Source: Mycobacterium celatum (GTDB taxonomy: Bacteria; Actinomycetota; Actinomycetes; Mycobacteriales; Mycobacteriaceae). Taken from it: DNA of 64,000 nt. Below the pieces are notes generated by a model. That model had not been told where the DNA came from. It did no database searches and was given only the letters and a program-made list of their open reading frames with translations. The position numbers and the translations under genes were made by a program. The stretch spans positions 1 to 64,000 of the forward strand of contig NZ_LQOM01000037.1 in NCBI RefSeq assembly GCF_002101595.1, in the 5' to 3' direction. Positions 45,613 through 54,848 of this stretch are shown here, in pieces (within the stretch, counting starts at the first letter, position 1; every line of letters begins with the position of its first letter).

Positions 45613-46119
45613 ATGACCACCGTCGACGACTTAACCGCAGCTACGCAACGCGTTCGCGAGAGCGCACGAGCCGTGGGCGCCGCCTTGTCGTCGGTGGCGG
45701 TGCACACCGAGCCCGCAATCGCCCGGGCGGTACAAGCGGAACACAACCTCTACGCGCGCATCGAGGCCGAGTTCGGCCTGCTGACCAGTACCGAAGCCGG
45801 CAAGCGGATGGGGTCGCGGTCGCGTGCTCCGCGCAATCTCGCTGCCAGCGCGCACCGCAATAACCAATTGGTCGCCATACGCCGGGGCAACCAGCTCGTC
45901 TACCCCGGGTTTCAGTTCGGGCCGGATGGACAGCCCCTTGCTGTGATCGGCCGCCTCCGCGAGATCGCGGAGGCCAACGACTGGTCGGAGGCGGGCCTAG
46001 TGCAGTGGCTGTGCTCACCCACGACCTACTTCGACGGGGACCGGCCCGTCGACCACCTCACCGAGGATCCGGACCGCGTCGTCGCCGTGGCGGCGGACGA
46101 CATGGGTATCGAGTGGTAA
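45613..46119 (+). CDS. MbcA/ParS-type antitoxin
   Basis: A ~168-residue antitoxin of the Xre/MbcA/ParS type that pairs with RES toxins. The N-terminal ~70 residues are helical (LTAATQRVRESARAVGAALS). A LLTSTEAGKRMGSRSRAPRN segment near residue 57 resembles the helix-turn-helix, and the C-terminal toxin-binding domain contains ANDWSEAGLVQWLCSPTTYF and a PVDHLTEDPDRVVAVA end, the typical P-x-x-L...DP-x-x-V signature. The ATG at 45613 is preferred over GTG 45604. It overlaps the RES gene start by 7 bases. Confidence 0.8.
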   Translation: MTTVDDLTAATQRVRESARAVGAALSSVAVHTEPAIARAVQAEHNLYARIEAEFGLLTSTEAGKRMGSRSRAPRNLAASAHRNNQLVAIRRGNQLVYPGFQFGPDGQPLAVIGRLREIAEANDWSEAGLVQWLCSPTTYFDGDRPVDHLTEDPDRVVAVAADDMGIEW

Positions 46120-46729
46120 AAGCGCCACCGACCCCGTTCAGACTGCCATCGAGAAACTGCCCGCGGGACACCTGCTGTATCGCGTCTTCACGGCGACCCG
46201 CACGCCCGCCGAGTTCAATCCAGGCGTCGGGGCCCCGACCCCGTTCGGATTTTTCGGTAAACCCGTGGTCCCCATCATGTACGCCGCGGAAACCGAGGAG
46301 GCGGCTGTCGCCGAAACGCTGCTGCACAACGTCCCGGCCGAAGGGGGCGTGCTCACCTATGACAGGTACTCCTCCAAAGCGCTCGCGCTCCTCAAGGTGA
46401 CCCGCGAACTTCGCCTCGCTATCTTGCACGGCATTGACTTACGACGCCTCAAGGTCGCCCCCGACGAGGTGACGACGAGCCCGGCCTCGACCTATCCGGA
46501 CACAGTGCGCTGGGCCGAAGCCGCGCACGGCATCGGCGTGGACGGCATGGTGTGGATGTCGCGGTTGTGTAATGACGCCAAGGCGTATGTGTTCTTCGGC
46601 GACAAGTGCGCGAACGCGTTCGCCCAGGACACCTCCCATGCGCGCATCTTCGCCAGCCCTGCCGATCAGATCTGGCTGATCGACTTGTGTGCACCGCTGC
46701 ACATCGATGTGCTGCTGCAGCCCTCGTGA
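46113..46729 (+). pseudogene. RES toxin gene, frameshifted near its start
   Basis: The normal start appears to be GTG 46113, overlapping the antitoxin stop, giving VVKAPPTPFRLPSR. From about base 46152 the protein continues in the +2 frame as LPAGHLLYRVFTATRTPAEF through AAETEEAAVAETLLHN to the end at 46729. That frame has no ATG, GTG or TTG until GTG 46265, which would remove the RES N-terminus with its active-site Arg (YRVF). One missing base in the GAGAAACTG stretch (46151-46159) explains the break. The rest of the RES domain, including the catalytic-type Glu, is well preserved, so the loss looks recent or is an assembly error. Confidence 0.72.
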
Positions 46730-46771
46730 TGCTCTGGCCCAATCAACCGGTGGGTGCCTAATCTGATGGGC

Positions 46772-48247
46772 ATGACTCCCGAACACGACGGCGACTACGA
46801 CGTCGTCATCATCGGCGCCGGCATCTCCGGGCTGGGCGCGGCCTACCGGCTCACCGAGCGAAACCCCGGGCTGAACTACGTGATCCTGGAGCGGCGCGAG
46901 CAGATCGGCGGCACCTGGGACCTGTTCCGCTACCCCGGCGTCCGCTCCGACAGCAGCATCTTCACGCTGTGCTTCCCCTACGAGCCGTGGACCCGCAAAG
47001 AGGGTGTGGCCGACGGCGTGCACATCCGCGAGTACCTGACCGAGACCGCACACAAGTACGGCATCGACAAGCACATCCGGTTCCACAGCCATGTGCGCGC
47101 GGCAGACTGGGATTCGAGCAGCGACACCTGGACCGTCACCGTCGATCAGGACGGGACCGAGAAGACCTACCGAGGGCGCTTCGTGTTCTTCGGATCCGGC
47201 TACTACAACTACGACGAGGGCTACACCCCGGAATTTCCCGGCATCGAGCAGTTCGGCGGCACCGTCGTGCATCCGCAGCACTGGCCGGAGGACCTCGACT
47301 ACACCGGCAAGAAGATGGTGGTGATCGGCAGTGGTGCGACGGCGATTTCACTGATCCCGTCGCTGACCGAGAAGGCCTCGAAAGTCACCATGCTGCAACG
47401 CTCCCCGACGTACATGTTCTCGGCGTCGAGGTACAGCTGGTTCGCCGACGGCCTGCGAAAGCTGCTGCCGCGCAAGGTTGCCCATCCGATCATCCGGCTG
47501 CGCAACGCGCTGTTCGAAGGCGCGATCTGGTTTCTGGCCCGCAAGACGCCGGCCTTCATGAAGTGGTGGATCCGCCAGATCGCGGTGCGTAACCTGCCCA
47601 AGGGTTATGACGTCGACACCCACTTCAAGCCGCGGTACAACCCATGGGATCAGCGGCTGTGCCTGATCCCCGACGCCGACCTGTATGTGGCGATCAGCGA
47701 AGGCCGTGCCGACGTGGTCACCGACCACATCGACCACTTCGACGCCACGGGCATCGCGCTGAAATCCGGCGGGCACCTCGACGCCGACATCGTGGTCACC
47801 GCCACCGGTCTGCAGTTGCAGGCGCTCGGTGGCGTAACGCTGTCGCTGGACGGCGCCGAGATCAAGCCGCAGGACCGCTTTGTCTACAAGGCGCACATGC
47901 TCGAAGACGTGCCCAACCTGTTCTGGTGCGTGGGCTATACCAACGCCTCCTGGACGCTGCGCGCCGACATCACCGCCCGCGCGACCGCAAAACTGTTGGA
48001 GTACATGCGGGCTCGCGGCTACACGCATGCCTACCCGCATCTCGGTGGCGAGCCGATGCCCGAAAAGCCGTCCTGGGATATCCAGGCCGGCTACGTGTTG
48101 CGATCGCTGCATGCGCTGCCGAAGTCGGGCACGAAGCGGCCGTGGAACGTGCGGCAGAACTACTTCGCCGACGCCATCGACTACCGGTTCGACCGCATCG
48201 ACGAAGCGATGGTTTTCGGTCGGTGTCGCCAGTCACAAGTTGCTTGA
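46772..48247 (+). CDS. Flavin-containing Baeyer-Villiger-type monooxygenase
   Basis: A ~491-residue FAD/NADPH monooxygenase. The FAD fold is VVIIGAGISGLGAAYRL near residue 11, the Baeyer-Villiger fingerprint F-x-G-x3-H-x3-W-P is intact as FGGTVVHPQHWP near 162, and the NADPH fold is VVIGSGATAISLIP near 184. Such enzymes insert oxygen into ketones or sulphur compounds; EthA, which activates ethionamide, is a relative. It looks homologous to Rv0565c. I use ATG 46772; in-frame GTG 46754 and ATG 46766 are alternatives. It follows the broken RES gene by 42 bases. Confidence 0.9.
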   Translation: MTPEHDGDYDVVIIGAGISGLGAAYRLTERNPGLNYVILERREQIGGTWDLFRYPGVRSDSSIFTLCFPYEPWTRKEGVADGVHIREYLTETAHKYGIDKHIRFHSHVRAADWDSSSDTWTVTVDQDGTEKTYRGRFVFFGSGYYNYDEGYTPEFPGIEQFGGTVVHPQHWPEDLDYTGKKMVVIGSGATAISLIPSLTEKASKVTMLQRSPTYMFSASRYSWFADGLRKLLPRKVAHPIIRLRNALFEGAIWFLARKTPAFMKWWIRQIAVRNLPKGYDVDTHFKPRYNPWDQRLCLIPDADLYVAISEGRADVVTDHIDHFDATGIALKSGGHLDADIVVTATGLQLQALGGVTLSLDGAEIKPQDRFVYKAHMLEDVPNLFWCVGYTNASWTLRADITARATAKLLEYMRARGYTHAYPHLGGEPMPEKPSWDIQAGYVLRSLHALPKSGTKRPWNVRQNYFADAIDYRFDRIDEAMVFGRCRQSQVA

Positions 48248-48279
48248 AAACGGCACCATCGGCCGTGCATTATTAAGTA

Positions 48280-48594
48280 ATGCTAAGCACACGGAAGTTC
48301 GTCAGATCGACGGTCGTTGCGGCTGCTGCCGCGACAGCGATCGCGGCCGGACCGATGGCCGTGTTCCTCACTGCCCCACCGACAACCGCCAGCCACCAGG
48401 TCGTCGTTGCCGATCCCGGTGGCACTCAGGGCGGCGGCGGCCCCGACGGCCAGGGCGGCGGCGGTGGCTGCGGCAGCGGTCCCGGCTGGAACGGCTGCGG
48501 TAGCTGGAACCCCTTCCAGGGCGCCATTGTCAACGCGTGCACCAACGGCGCATGCGGCGGCTGGGACGGCCAGCGCGGCTGGGGCCACTTCTAA
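48280..48594 (+). CDS. Small secreted glycine-rich protein
   Basis: A 104-residue exported protein. A signal peptide (KFVRSTVVAAAAATAIAAGP, cleavage near VLTAPPTTAS) is followed by a Gly-rich mature part (GGTQGGGGPDGQGGGGGCGSG) with four cysteines (CGSG, CGSW, CTNGACGG) that could form two disulphides. It has the look of mycobacterial small secreted Gly/Asn/Cys proteins of unknown function. It is 32 bases after the monooxygenase on the same strand. Confidence 0.65.
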   Translation: MLSTRKFVRSTVVAAAAATAIAAGPMAVFLTAPPTTASHQVVVADPGGTQGGGGPDGQGGGGGCGSGPGWNGCGSWNPFQGAIVNACTNGACGGWDGQRGWGHF

Positions 48595-48605
48595 GAAGAC
48601 GGCTC

Positions 48606-49154
48606 TCAACTCCCGGCGATCTCGTCGGTGATGTCGTGCCAACCGCTGTCGTTGCGGTGGTCGTTCATGTTGCGGCACTCGCCGAATAGCTCAATACTGC
48701 CGCCGTTGGAGGGGGCCGGCCCCATCGTGATCGTGACGTTGCCCTTGTGCAGATTCTCGCCGTGCGGCTGCATGCCGGGCGCAGCACCGCTGGCCCAGCC
48801 GGGCTGCTTTGCCATGGTCGCGGTGATCTGACGGAAAAAGGCGTTTCGATCGGTACCTGCTGGAATATCGAATGTCATGTCGACGCGGCCGTGGTATGGC
48901 GGGTCGCCCTGGTCGTTGCACCACTCCCAGGCGAACGTCGCATAGGTGACATGCAACCCGGTGGTCTTGACGATCTCCTTGGCCGGGTCGACTACCTGGG
49001 CCCGGGATTGCTCATCGGAGAGCGGCGCGACGTCGGGTGAGGCGCGGTGCCGGGACGGAAACATCAGCGAGCATCCTCCTAGGACTAGGACCAGGGTAAG
49101 GGCGACCGGCAGCACCCGTCGCCGCCGAAGGTGGCTAATTCGGTTTGTAGTCAT
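48606..49154 (-). CDS. Putative lipoprotein
   Basis: A 182-residue lipoprotein. Three arginines, a hydrophobic stretch and the lipobox LVLGGC near residues 21-27 predict lipid attachment at Cys27. The mature domain contains YATFAWEWCNDQGDPPYHGR and ends with CRNMNDHRNDSGWHDITDEI, resembling the LppP/LpqV-like or LprI-type mycobacterial lipoproteins. It overlaps the end of the upstream DUF1023 gene by 20 bases, so the two are probably co-expressed. It probably acts on the outer face of the plasma membrane. Confidence 0.75.
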   Translation of the reverse strand: MTTNRISHLRRRRVLPVALTLVLVLGGCSLMFPSRHRASPDVAPLSDEQSRAQVVDPAKEIVKTTGLHVTYATFAWEWCNDQGDPPYHGRVDMTFDIPAGTDRNAFFRQITATMAKQPGWASGAAPGMQPHGENLHKGNVTITMGPAPSNGGSIELFGECRNMNDHRNDSGWHDITDEIAGS

Positions 49155-51006
49155 GACCAAGCGTTCCGGGTCGGTCCCATTCGGGGTCGTAGATCGGTGA
49201 TTCGAGTTTCGGTACGGGGATGTTGCCGAACGGAGTATGCATCTGGCCCGCGGTGACCGGCGGTACGTCGACCCGCGGTTTGGCCAGCAGTCCTTCGTCT
49301 CCCAGGTTGGCGCCGTGGCCGGTGGCGATGTCGGTCATGCTGCGCAGCGATTCGCTGCCCATGTGGTAGTAGAACGAATGGTCGCTCGGGTTGAGGTGGG
49401 TGGTGCCGGGAACTTCGGCTTGAAACCGCGTCGCTCCGAAACCGTCATGCGCGGGGTCGGCGCCCAACCCGGCCGAGGCTCCGATCGGGTGACCCAACAT
49501 ATCGTTGAGCGGGTTCGTCAAGCTGTGGCCTTCGCCGATCCAGCCGACGGGATCGGTGGAGGCGTCGCCGACGTAGAGCTTGCCGCCGTCGAGATGGAAA
49601 TCGGCGGCGCTGTGCGCCATATCGGTTCCGGGACAACCCAATAGCACGGCGTCATTGGCATGCATGCCGCTGCGGGCGAACGCGTCGGCCACCGTTGTCG
49701 AGCCGTAGGAATGCCCAATCACGGTGACATGCTGCGGAATTCCACTGTCGTGGGTCACGCCGAGCCCGTTGACGTCCCATGCCAGCAGATCGCCACCCGC
49801 TCGCGCCAGACCCGGGTTGGCAATGTTGAGGTCGGTGAAGTCCGCGGGGGTGTCGTAACCCATCCACGCGATCACCGCGGTGGGATGGTCCGGATCCGCA
49901 TAGTAAGACTGCTTCCACAGGTTGATCGCGTCGTTGTGGCCGTCGGAGAGCCAGCCGCCCTTCACACTGCTGCTGGTGCCCGGCACGATCATCGCGGTGT
50001 TCGGCGATTTGTCGGGGTTGCCGATCGCGATCGCGGCCTTGCCCTTACCGTTGAACGCCGTGGGGTCGTACGCCCACAGCATGGTGGGGCGCAGGTGCCG
50101 CGCCGCCTTCTCCTCGTCGCTGATCTCGCTGTAACGGCGGTGGTCCTTGCTGGTGTCGATACCGAGATCGTGCAACAGGCCCTCTTGCGTCTTCTGCGCA
50201 TTCTGATAGCGAGTGACGTCGTTGGCCGAAAGCCCATAGCGCCCCGGGTCTTTCACGACGTCATTCGCGGAGACGCCGTGCTGTTGTGCGGCGTGCTCGA
50301 CCCGGCTGAGGTCGTCGTCCATCACCTGCACATTGACCTTGTCACGCACATCGGCCGGAATACCATTGAGGTTGCCCAGGATCGGCGGATGCTGCGCAAT
50401 CAGAGCCTGCCGCTGCTCGTCGGTCAGCGAATCCCACCACTTCTTGACGTCCTCCGGGCTGGTATCCGGGGACGGGATCGCAATGTCTTGTCCCGACACC
50501 TTGACCGGTGGATTGGGAATCGACGAGCCGCACGCTTCGGCGATCGCCGCCGCGGTGGATTGGTCGGTCTCGTCGAACACCTGCAGGAGCTTCTGCAGAA
50601 ACTTCGTGAATTTGTCCGCCAGTCCGTTCAAGAACCTGCCGATGAGCCACTGGTGTGGCTTGACCACGCCGTCGTCGCTGACCGAGAAACCCATGGTCTG
50701 CAGGCTCTCGACCAAGTCCAGGATGGCCTTGCGGAGGGCCGACAGTTGGTCGCCCCCGTTTTGCAGCGCCGACTGCAGTTCCTGCAGCCGGGTGTGGAAC
50801 CTCTCCTGCTTGCCCAAGATCTGCAAACCCTTGGCGATCGCGGCTTGCGCGGCATCGCCGTGCCAGGACTGCTGAAGATAGGACAGCTCTTCGCGCTCGC
50901 CGGCCATGATGGTTTCGAGCTGGGTGATCTTGCCGCCCAAGGCACTGGCAGCATCGAGCAGCTTCTCGGGATGCGACGCCCTCACGGTCGAAACCGATAC
51001 GCTCAC
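49135..51006 (-). CDS. DUF1023 alpha/beta hydrolase with WXG100-like N-terminus
   Basis: A 623-residue protein. The first ~130 residues are helical and WXG100-like (LETIMAGEREELSYLQQSWH). The C-terminal half (~290-560) is a DUF1023 alpha/beta hydrolase with nucleophile motif VIGHSYGSTTVA near residue 427 and a catalytic-type His near TTHLNPSDHSFYY. The layout is common in actinobacterial proteins thought to be exported or linked to ESX systems, acting as lipases or peptidases on unknown substrates. I use GTG 51006, preceded by GGGGAGA; ATG 51060 is an alternative. It is divergent from gpsA. Confidence 0.8.
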   Translation of the reverse strand: MSVSVSTVRASHPEKLLDAASALGGKITQLETIMAGEREELSYLQQSWHGDAAQAAIAKGLQILGKQERFHTRLQELQSALQNGGDQLSALRKAILDLVESLQTMGFSVSDDGVVKPHQWLIGRFLNGLADKFTKFLQKLLQVFDETDQSTAAAIAEACGSSIPNPPVKVSGQDIAIPSPDTSPEDVKKWWDSLTDEQRQALIAQHPPILGNLNGIPADVRDKVNVQVMDDDLSRVEHAAQQHGVSANDVVKDPGRYGLSANDVTRYQNAQKTQEGLLHDLGIDTSKDHRRYSEISDEEKAARHLRPTMLWAYDPTAFNGKGKAAIAIGNPDKSPNTAMIVPGTSSSVKGGWLSDGHNDAINLWKQSYYADPDHPTAVIAWMGYDTPADFTDLNIANPGLARAGGDLLAWDVNGLGVTHDSGIPQHVTVIGHSYGSTTVADAFARSGMHANDAVLLGCPGTDMAHSAADFHLDGGKLYVGDASTDPVGWIGEGHSLTNPLNDMLGHPIGASAGLGADPAHDGFGATRFQAEVPGTTHLNPSDHSFYYHMGSESLRSMTDIATGHGANLGDEGLLAKPRVDVPPVTAGQMHTPFGNIPVPKLESPIYDPEWDRPGTLGHDYKPN

Positions 51007-51136
51007 GTCGCTAGATCTCCCCGGCCTGACTGCGAACTGCAGGTTTTCTGAAGTTACCATCGGTTCGCCGGGTGGCGGCGCAGCAATTTCCGCGCACTGG
51101 CACCAACGCGACGATCCCGGCAATACGCTGATCGCC

Positions 51137-52159
51137 ATGGCAGCTTTGCGCGAACCGAAGGTCGTCGTCCTGGGCGGCGGTTCCTGGGGCACCACCGTCG
51201 CGTCCATTTGCGCGCGACGCGGACCGACGTTGCAGTGGGTGCGCTCGGAGGACACCGCCAAGGACATCAACGATAACCATCGCAACACCCGCTATCTGGG
51301 CGACGACGTCGTGCTCAGCGACACCCTGCGCGCCACGACCGACTTCTCCGAGGCCGCCAATGCCGCCGACGTCGTCGTGATGGGGGTGCCGTCGCACGGG
51401 TTCCGCGGGGTGCTGACCGAACTGGCCGCCGAGCTGCGGCCCTGGGCGCCGGTGGTGTCACTGGTCAAGGGCCTCGAGCAGGGCACGAACATGCGGATGT
51501 CGCAGATCATCGACGAGGTGCTGCCCGGGCATCCGGCCGGAATCCTGGCCGGCCCGAACATCGCGCGCGAGGTGGGCGAGGGGTACGCGGCCGCGGCGGT
51601 GCTGGCGATGCCCGACCACCACCTTGCTGCCCGGCTGGCAGAGTTGTTCCGCACCAGGCGTTTTCGGGTGTACACCACCGATGACGTCATCGGTGTCGAG
51701 ATGGCGGGTGCGCTGAAGAACGTCTACGCGATCGCCGTCGGCATGGGCTACTCGCTGGGCATCGGCGAGAACACCCGCGCATTGGTGATGGCCCGATCGG
51801 TGCGCGAGATGTCCAAGCTGGGCGAGGCGATGGGTGGACAGCGCGATACCTTTTCCGGGCTGGCGGGGATGGGCGATTTGATCGTCACCTGCACCAGCCA
51901 GCGCAGCCGTAACCGCCATGTCGGCGAGCAGCTCGGCGCGGGCAAGCCGATCGACGAGATCATCGCGTCGATGAACCAGGTGGCCGAGGGGGTCAAAGCC
52001 GCCAGCGTGATCATGGAGTTCGCCGACAAGTACGGGCTGAACATGCCGATCGCGCGGGAGGTGGACGCGGTGATCAACCACGGCTCCACCGTCGAGCAGG
52101 CCTATCGCGGGCTGACCGCCGAAAAACCCGGACACGAGGTGCACGGCGCCGGCTTTTAA
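51137..52159 (+). CDS. gpsA: Glycerol-3-phosphate dehydrogenase GpsA (GpdA1)
   Basis: A 340-residue NAD(P)+-dependent enzyme that makes sn-glycerol-3-phosphate from DHAP for phospholipid synthesis. The nucleotide-binding VVVLGGGSWGTTVA is near residue 8, AGPNIAREV near 137, the active-site Lys block VEMAGALKNVYAIAVGMGYS near 190, and GLAGMGDLIVTC near 240. The length is normal. It corresponds to Rv0564c. The ATG at 51137 lies in the sequence ATCGCCATGG, with a 130-base divergent region shared with the DUF1023 gene. Confidence 0.95.
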   Translation: MAALREPKVVVLGGGSWGTTVASICARRGPTLQWVRSEDTAKDINDNHRNTRYLGDDVVLSDTLRATTDFSEAANAADVVVMGVPSHGFRGVLTELAAELRPWAPVVSLVKGLEQGTNMRMSQIIDEVLPGHPAGILAGPNIAREVGEGYAAAAVLAMPDHHLAARLAELFRTRRFRVYTTDDVIGVEMAGALKNVYAIAVGMGYSLGIGENTRALVMARSVREMSKLGEAMGGQRDTFSGLAGMGDLIVTCTSQRSRNRHVGEQLGAGKPIDEIIASMNQVAEGVKAASVIMEFADKYGLNMPIAREVDAVINHGSTVEQAYRGLTAEKPGHEVHGAGF

Positions 52160-52465
52160 CAATCACCCTTGTGCGTATGTATTTCCTATGTATTGCACCG
52201 GTGCGGTTGTTGCCCTGCTGAACCGATAAATAGGCTGGCCCATAGCAATTGGGATTCGGCTCGCGGTGATCGTAATCACGATATCTGTAATGGGTTGTGC
52301 GCGAAGAGTTTTACTTCGCCGCAATCTTGGATACCAAAATGTTAACGCCTGGCCGTTACCCTTACACTCATCGCGTCAATATGGGTTGGGGAGTCGGATG
52401 TTCGCCGTGATCAGTGCCGCAGTGGAGGCGCGGTGATTTCTCGCGGCGCAGGAAGAGTTTCGCGG
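52160..52465. other. AT-richer intergenic region
   Basis: This ~300-base stretch after gpsA is markedly more AT-rich than its surroundings. It contains a TATGTATT direct pair with an 11-base period near 52178-52197 and the CRP-like site listed separately. No gene is seen. Confidence 0.4.
52266..52279. promoter_or_regulatory. CRP-like palindrome
   Basis: GTGA-TCGTAA-TCAC is a perfect match to the core of the mycobacterial CRP (Rv3676) consensus GTGA-N6-TCAC. It lies in an AT-rich region 107 bases after the gpsA stop, upstream of a small exported-type frame and the DUF1275 gene. Only the core, not the flanking T and A, matches. Confidence 0.45.
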
Positions 52466-52852
52466 ATGCGGCCGATCAGCGCGCTCGCGGTTGCGATCTG
52501 CGTCCTCGCTGCCGCAATCGGATATGGGGTAGCGCGGGCCGACCATGCGGTCTCCGCCCTGCCACAGCCGGTATCGACATCCTCGAGCGGTCCCAACATC
52601 GCCGACGAACGTCTTGACCACCATGTTGAAGACGCCTCTTCACGCACCATTCACGCGGCGTTGCACATGGCGGTCCTGCATCGCACGCGGCCATCGACCT
52701 TGTCACCGTCGACGCAGTCGGCTTGGTGGTCAACGTCGCTGGGTCTTTCACCCACGAAGCGGTATGGGTTGGGCACGGCCGGCTCCTGTTCGGCTGTCAC
52801 GCCCCTGGCCGGACGAGAACGTCTGACCCAGCTCTGCGTCGCCCGGCACTGA
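52466..52852 (+). CDS. Possible exported hypothetical protein
   Basis: A ~128-residue frame starting at an ATG near 52466. The start region is a plausible signal peptide (ISALAVAICVLAAAIGYGVARA, split by small residues). The part after residue ~60 looks less protein-like (Ser/Thr/Arg-rich), and a second frame overlaps it, so a frameshift or spurious extension is possible. No family is recognised. It lies within a gene-poor 906-base region between gpsA and the DUF1275 gene. Confidence 0.35.
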   Translation: MRPISALAVAICVLAAAIGYGVARADHAVSALPQPVSTSSSGPNIADERLDHHVEDASSRTIHAALHMAVLHRTRPSTLSPSTQSAWWSTSLGLSPTKRYGLGTAGSCSAVTPLAGRERLTQLCVARH

Positions 52853-53065
52853 TCGACCCCAGCCAAGCCGTTGTGCAGTCACTGCGGCCCGCGCCTGCCT
52901 GCGTGACCCTTGCGGCAACCGCGATATGACGCAGCGACTTGCACAATCAGCGTGAATAAGACTGCACCGCAACGCTGTACGCCATGCGTTGTGTGGTCGT
53001 GCCATCGGCACGCCACTAGCCCAAGTCTTTTGACGAGAAGTTCGAGAAAAGGGATAGCTCATTTC

Positions 53066-53908
53066 ATGACTGAGCGCACCACAGCGGAAATCGGACAAGT
53101 CGATACCATCGACATGGCGGAATCACCTCACACGAATGACCGGCCGCGACGAGTCAGGCGCTCGACTTGGGCGCGTCTATTTCGTCTTCGTCGCGGCGTG
53201 GGCGATACCGCGAAATCCCGGGCAGCGCTACGTGAAATCTTCGACAGTGAGGCACGATTGTCGTGGATCCTTGCCTGGCTGGCGGGCCTTGTCGGTGCGG
53301 TGACGTTCACCCACTCGGCCGGCTACTTCGTGACCACCGCAACCGGCAACACGCAACGCGCAGTGGCGGGTTTGTTCATCGACGACCCATGGCTGTCGAT
53401 ATCGGCCACATTGCTGGTGTCGTGCTTTCTGGGCGGCGTGATTTTCGGGTCCGTGTGCCGCCGGCGAATCTGGCGAGGGCATCCGCACGGACCCACCGTG
53501 ATCACCACGGTTTGTCTTTTTCTCGCGACTATCGGCGATGTCCTGCTGCAGGGCTGGTCGACGGCACCTGTCGCCTTCATACCAATCTTGGTTGTTGCCT
53601 TCGGCATTGGCGCTTTGAACACCACGTTTGTCAAGAACGGCGAAGTGTCGATAGCGCTGAGCTACGTGACGGGAACGGTTGTGAAACTCGGTCAGGGCAT
53701 CGAGCGCCACCTCAGCGGCGGATCGGTTGCCGACTGGCTCGGACACTTCCTGCTCTTCGCCAGCTTCGTCGGCGGCGGACTGACGGGCGGGTGCATTTGC
53801 TCGCTGGTCAGTGGTTCGCAGCTGCTGGCGGCCGCCGCCGTCGTCTGCGCGTTCACAACCGCATACACCTACTTCTTCACCGACCGGCGTGCTGTGGCGC
53901 AGCAGTAG
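53066..53908 (+). CDS. YoaK/DUF1275 membrane protein
   Basis: A 280-residue integral membrane protein of the DUF1275 (YoaK) family. After a ~65-residue charged N-terminal region come about six to seven transmembrane helices, including WILAWLAGLVGAVTFTHSAG, TTATGNTQRAVAGLF (the family Thr-Gly-Asn motif) and SYVTGTVVKLGQGIERHL. The role is unknown; members are sometimes annotated as permeases. The ATG at 53066 has an AAAAGGGAT site upstream. It converges on htpX, 13 bases apart. Confidence 0.8.
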   Translation: MTERTTAEIGQVDTIDMAESPHTNDRPRRVRRSTWARLFRLRRGVGDTAKSRAALREIFDSEARLSWILAWLAGLVGAVTFTHSAGYFVTTATGNTQRAVAGLFIDDPWLSISATLLVSCFLGGVIFGSVCRRRIWRGHPHGPTVITTVCLFLATIGDVLLQGWSTAPVAFIPILVVAFGIGALNTTFVKNGEVSIALSYVTGTVVKLGQGIERHLSGGSVADWLGHFLLFASFVGGGLTGGCICSLVSGSQLLAAAAVVCAFTTAYTYFFTDRRAVAQQ

Positions 53909-53921
53909 TCTCGCCTGGGAC

Positions 53922-54785
53922 TTAGCCGCGCGCCATCGCCTCGAGCCGGCGAATGCGGTCCTCGATCGGCGGGTGTGTGGAGAACAGCGACCCGATCCGC
54001 TCGCCCGTCCGGAACGGGTTGGCGATCATCAGGTGGGCCTGGCTGGCCAGCTGCGGTTCCGGCGGCAACGGTGCCGCCTGCACACCGCCCGAGATCTTGC
54101 GCAGCGCCGACGCCAAGGCCAGCGGGTCACCGGTAAGCACCGCACCGGACTCGTCGGCCTGGTACTCGCGCGAGCGGGACACCGCCAGCCGCACCACCGT
54201 CGCCGCGATCGGACCCAACAACGAAACCAACAGCAGCGCAAAGGGATTGCCACCATCGCGGTTACCGCCACCGAACATTCCGGCGAACATCGCCATGTTG
54301 GCCAGCGCGGTGATCACCGACGCCAGCGCGCCGGCCACACACGAGATCAGGATGTCGCGGTTGTACACATGCGAGAGCTCGTGACCCAAAACGGCACGCA
54401 GCTCGCGCTCGTCGAGGATTTGCAGGATGCCGGTGGTGCAACACACCGCGGCGTTGCGCGGGTTGCGGCCGGTGGCGAAGGCGTTGGGCGCGTTGGTGTC
54501 GCTGATGAACAGGCGCGGCATCGGCTGGTGGGCGCCGGTAGCCAGCTCGCGCACGATCCGGTACATCGCCGGCGCCTGTACTTCCGACACCGGCTGGGCG
54601 TGCATCGCCCGCAGCGCCAGCTTGTCGCTGTTGAAGTACGTGTAGGCATTCATGCCGACGGCGAAGAGCACCGCCAGCCACATCATCGTCTTCCCGAACA
54701 GCGCGCCGACGAACACGATCAGCGCCGACATGACGACCAACAGCGCGAAGGTCTTGAACCTGTTGGCGTGCGGATGCCAGGTCAT
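53922..54785 (-). CDS. htpX: Membrane zinc protease HtpX
   Basis: A 287-residue M48-family membrane metalloprotease that degrades misfolded membrane proteins. Two N-terminal membrane helices (residues ~12-50), the zinc motif HELSH near residue 134, two further hydrophobic stretches (~147-200) and the distal zinc-ligand Glu in [11 protein letters not shown] near 207 are all present. The length matches other HtpX proteins and it corresponds to Rv0563. It is transcribed in the same direction as grcC1, which lies 63 bases upstream. Confidence 0.95.
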   Translation of the reverse strand: MTWHPHANRFKTFALLVVMSALIVFVGALFGKTMMWLAVLFAVGMNAYTYFNSDKLALRAMHAQPVSEVQAPAMYRIVRELATGAHQPMPRLFISDTNAPNAFATGRNPRNAAVCCTTGILQILDERELRAVLGHELSHVYNRDILISCVAGALASVITALANMAMFAGMFGGGNRDGGNPFALLLVSLLGPIAATVVRLAVSRSREYQADESGAVLTGDPLALASALRKISGGVQAAPLPPEPQLASQAHLMIANPFRTGERIGSLFSTHPPIEDRIRRLEAMARG

Positions 54786-54848
54786 CAGCCTCCTCCTAAC
54801 ACGGGTTCTTGCTGATTAAACGCCGACGCGGGCCCGCCCGGTTCCGGA

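Noticed and set aside
49660..51051. 463-codon plus-strand frame opposite the DUF1023 gene
   Set aside because: Antisense shadow; the minus-strand frame has the GHSYGS nucleophile motif and a consistent fold.
52723..52929. Second small frame overlapping the exported-type hypothetical
   Set aside because: No start context, Arg/Pro-rich and no domain; it could only matter if a frameshift near 52680-52720 joined it to the upstream signal peptide, which I cannot show.
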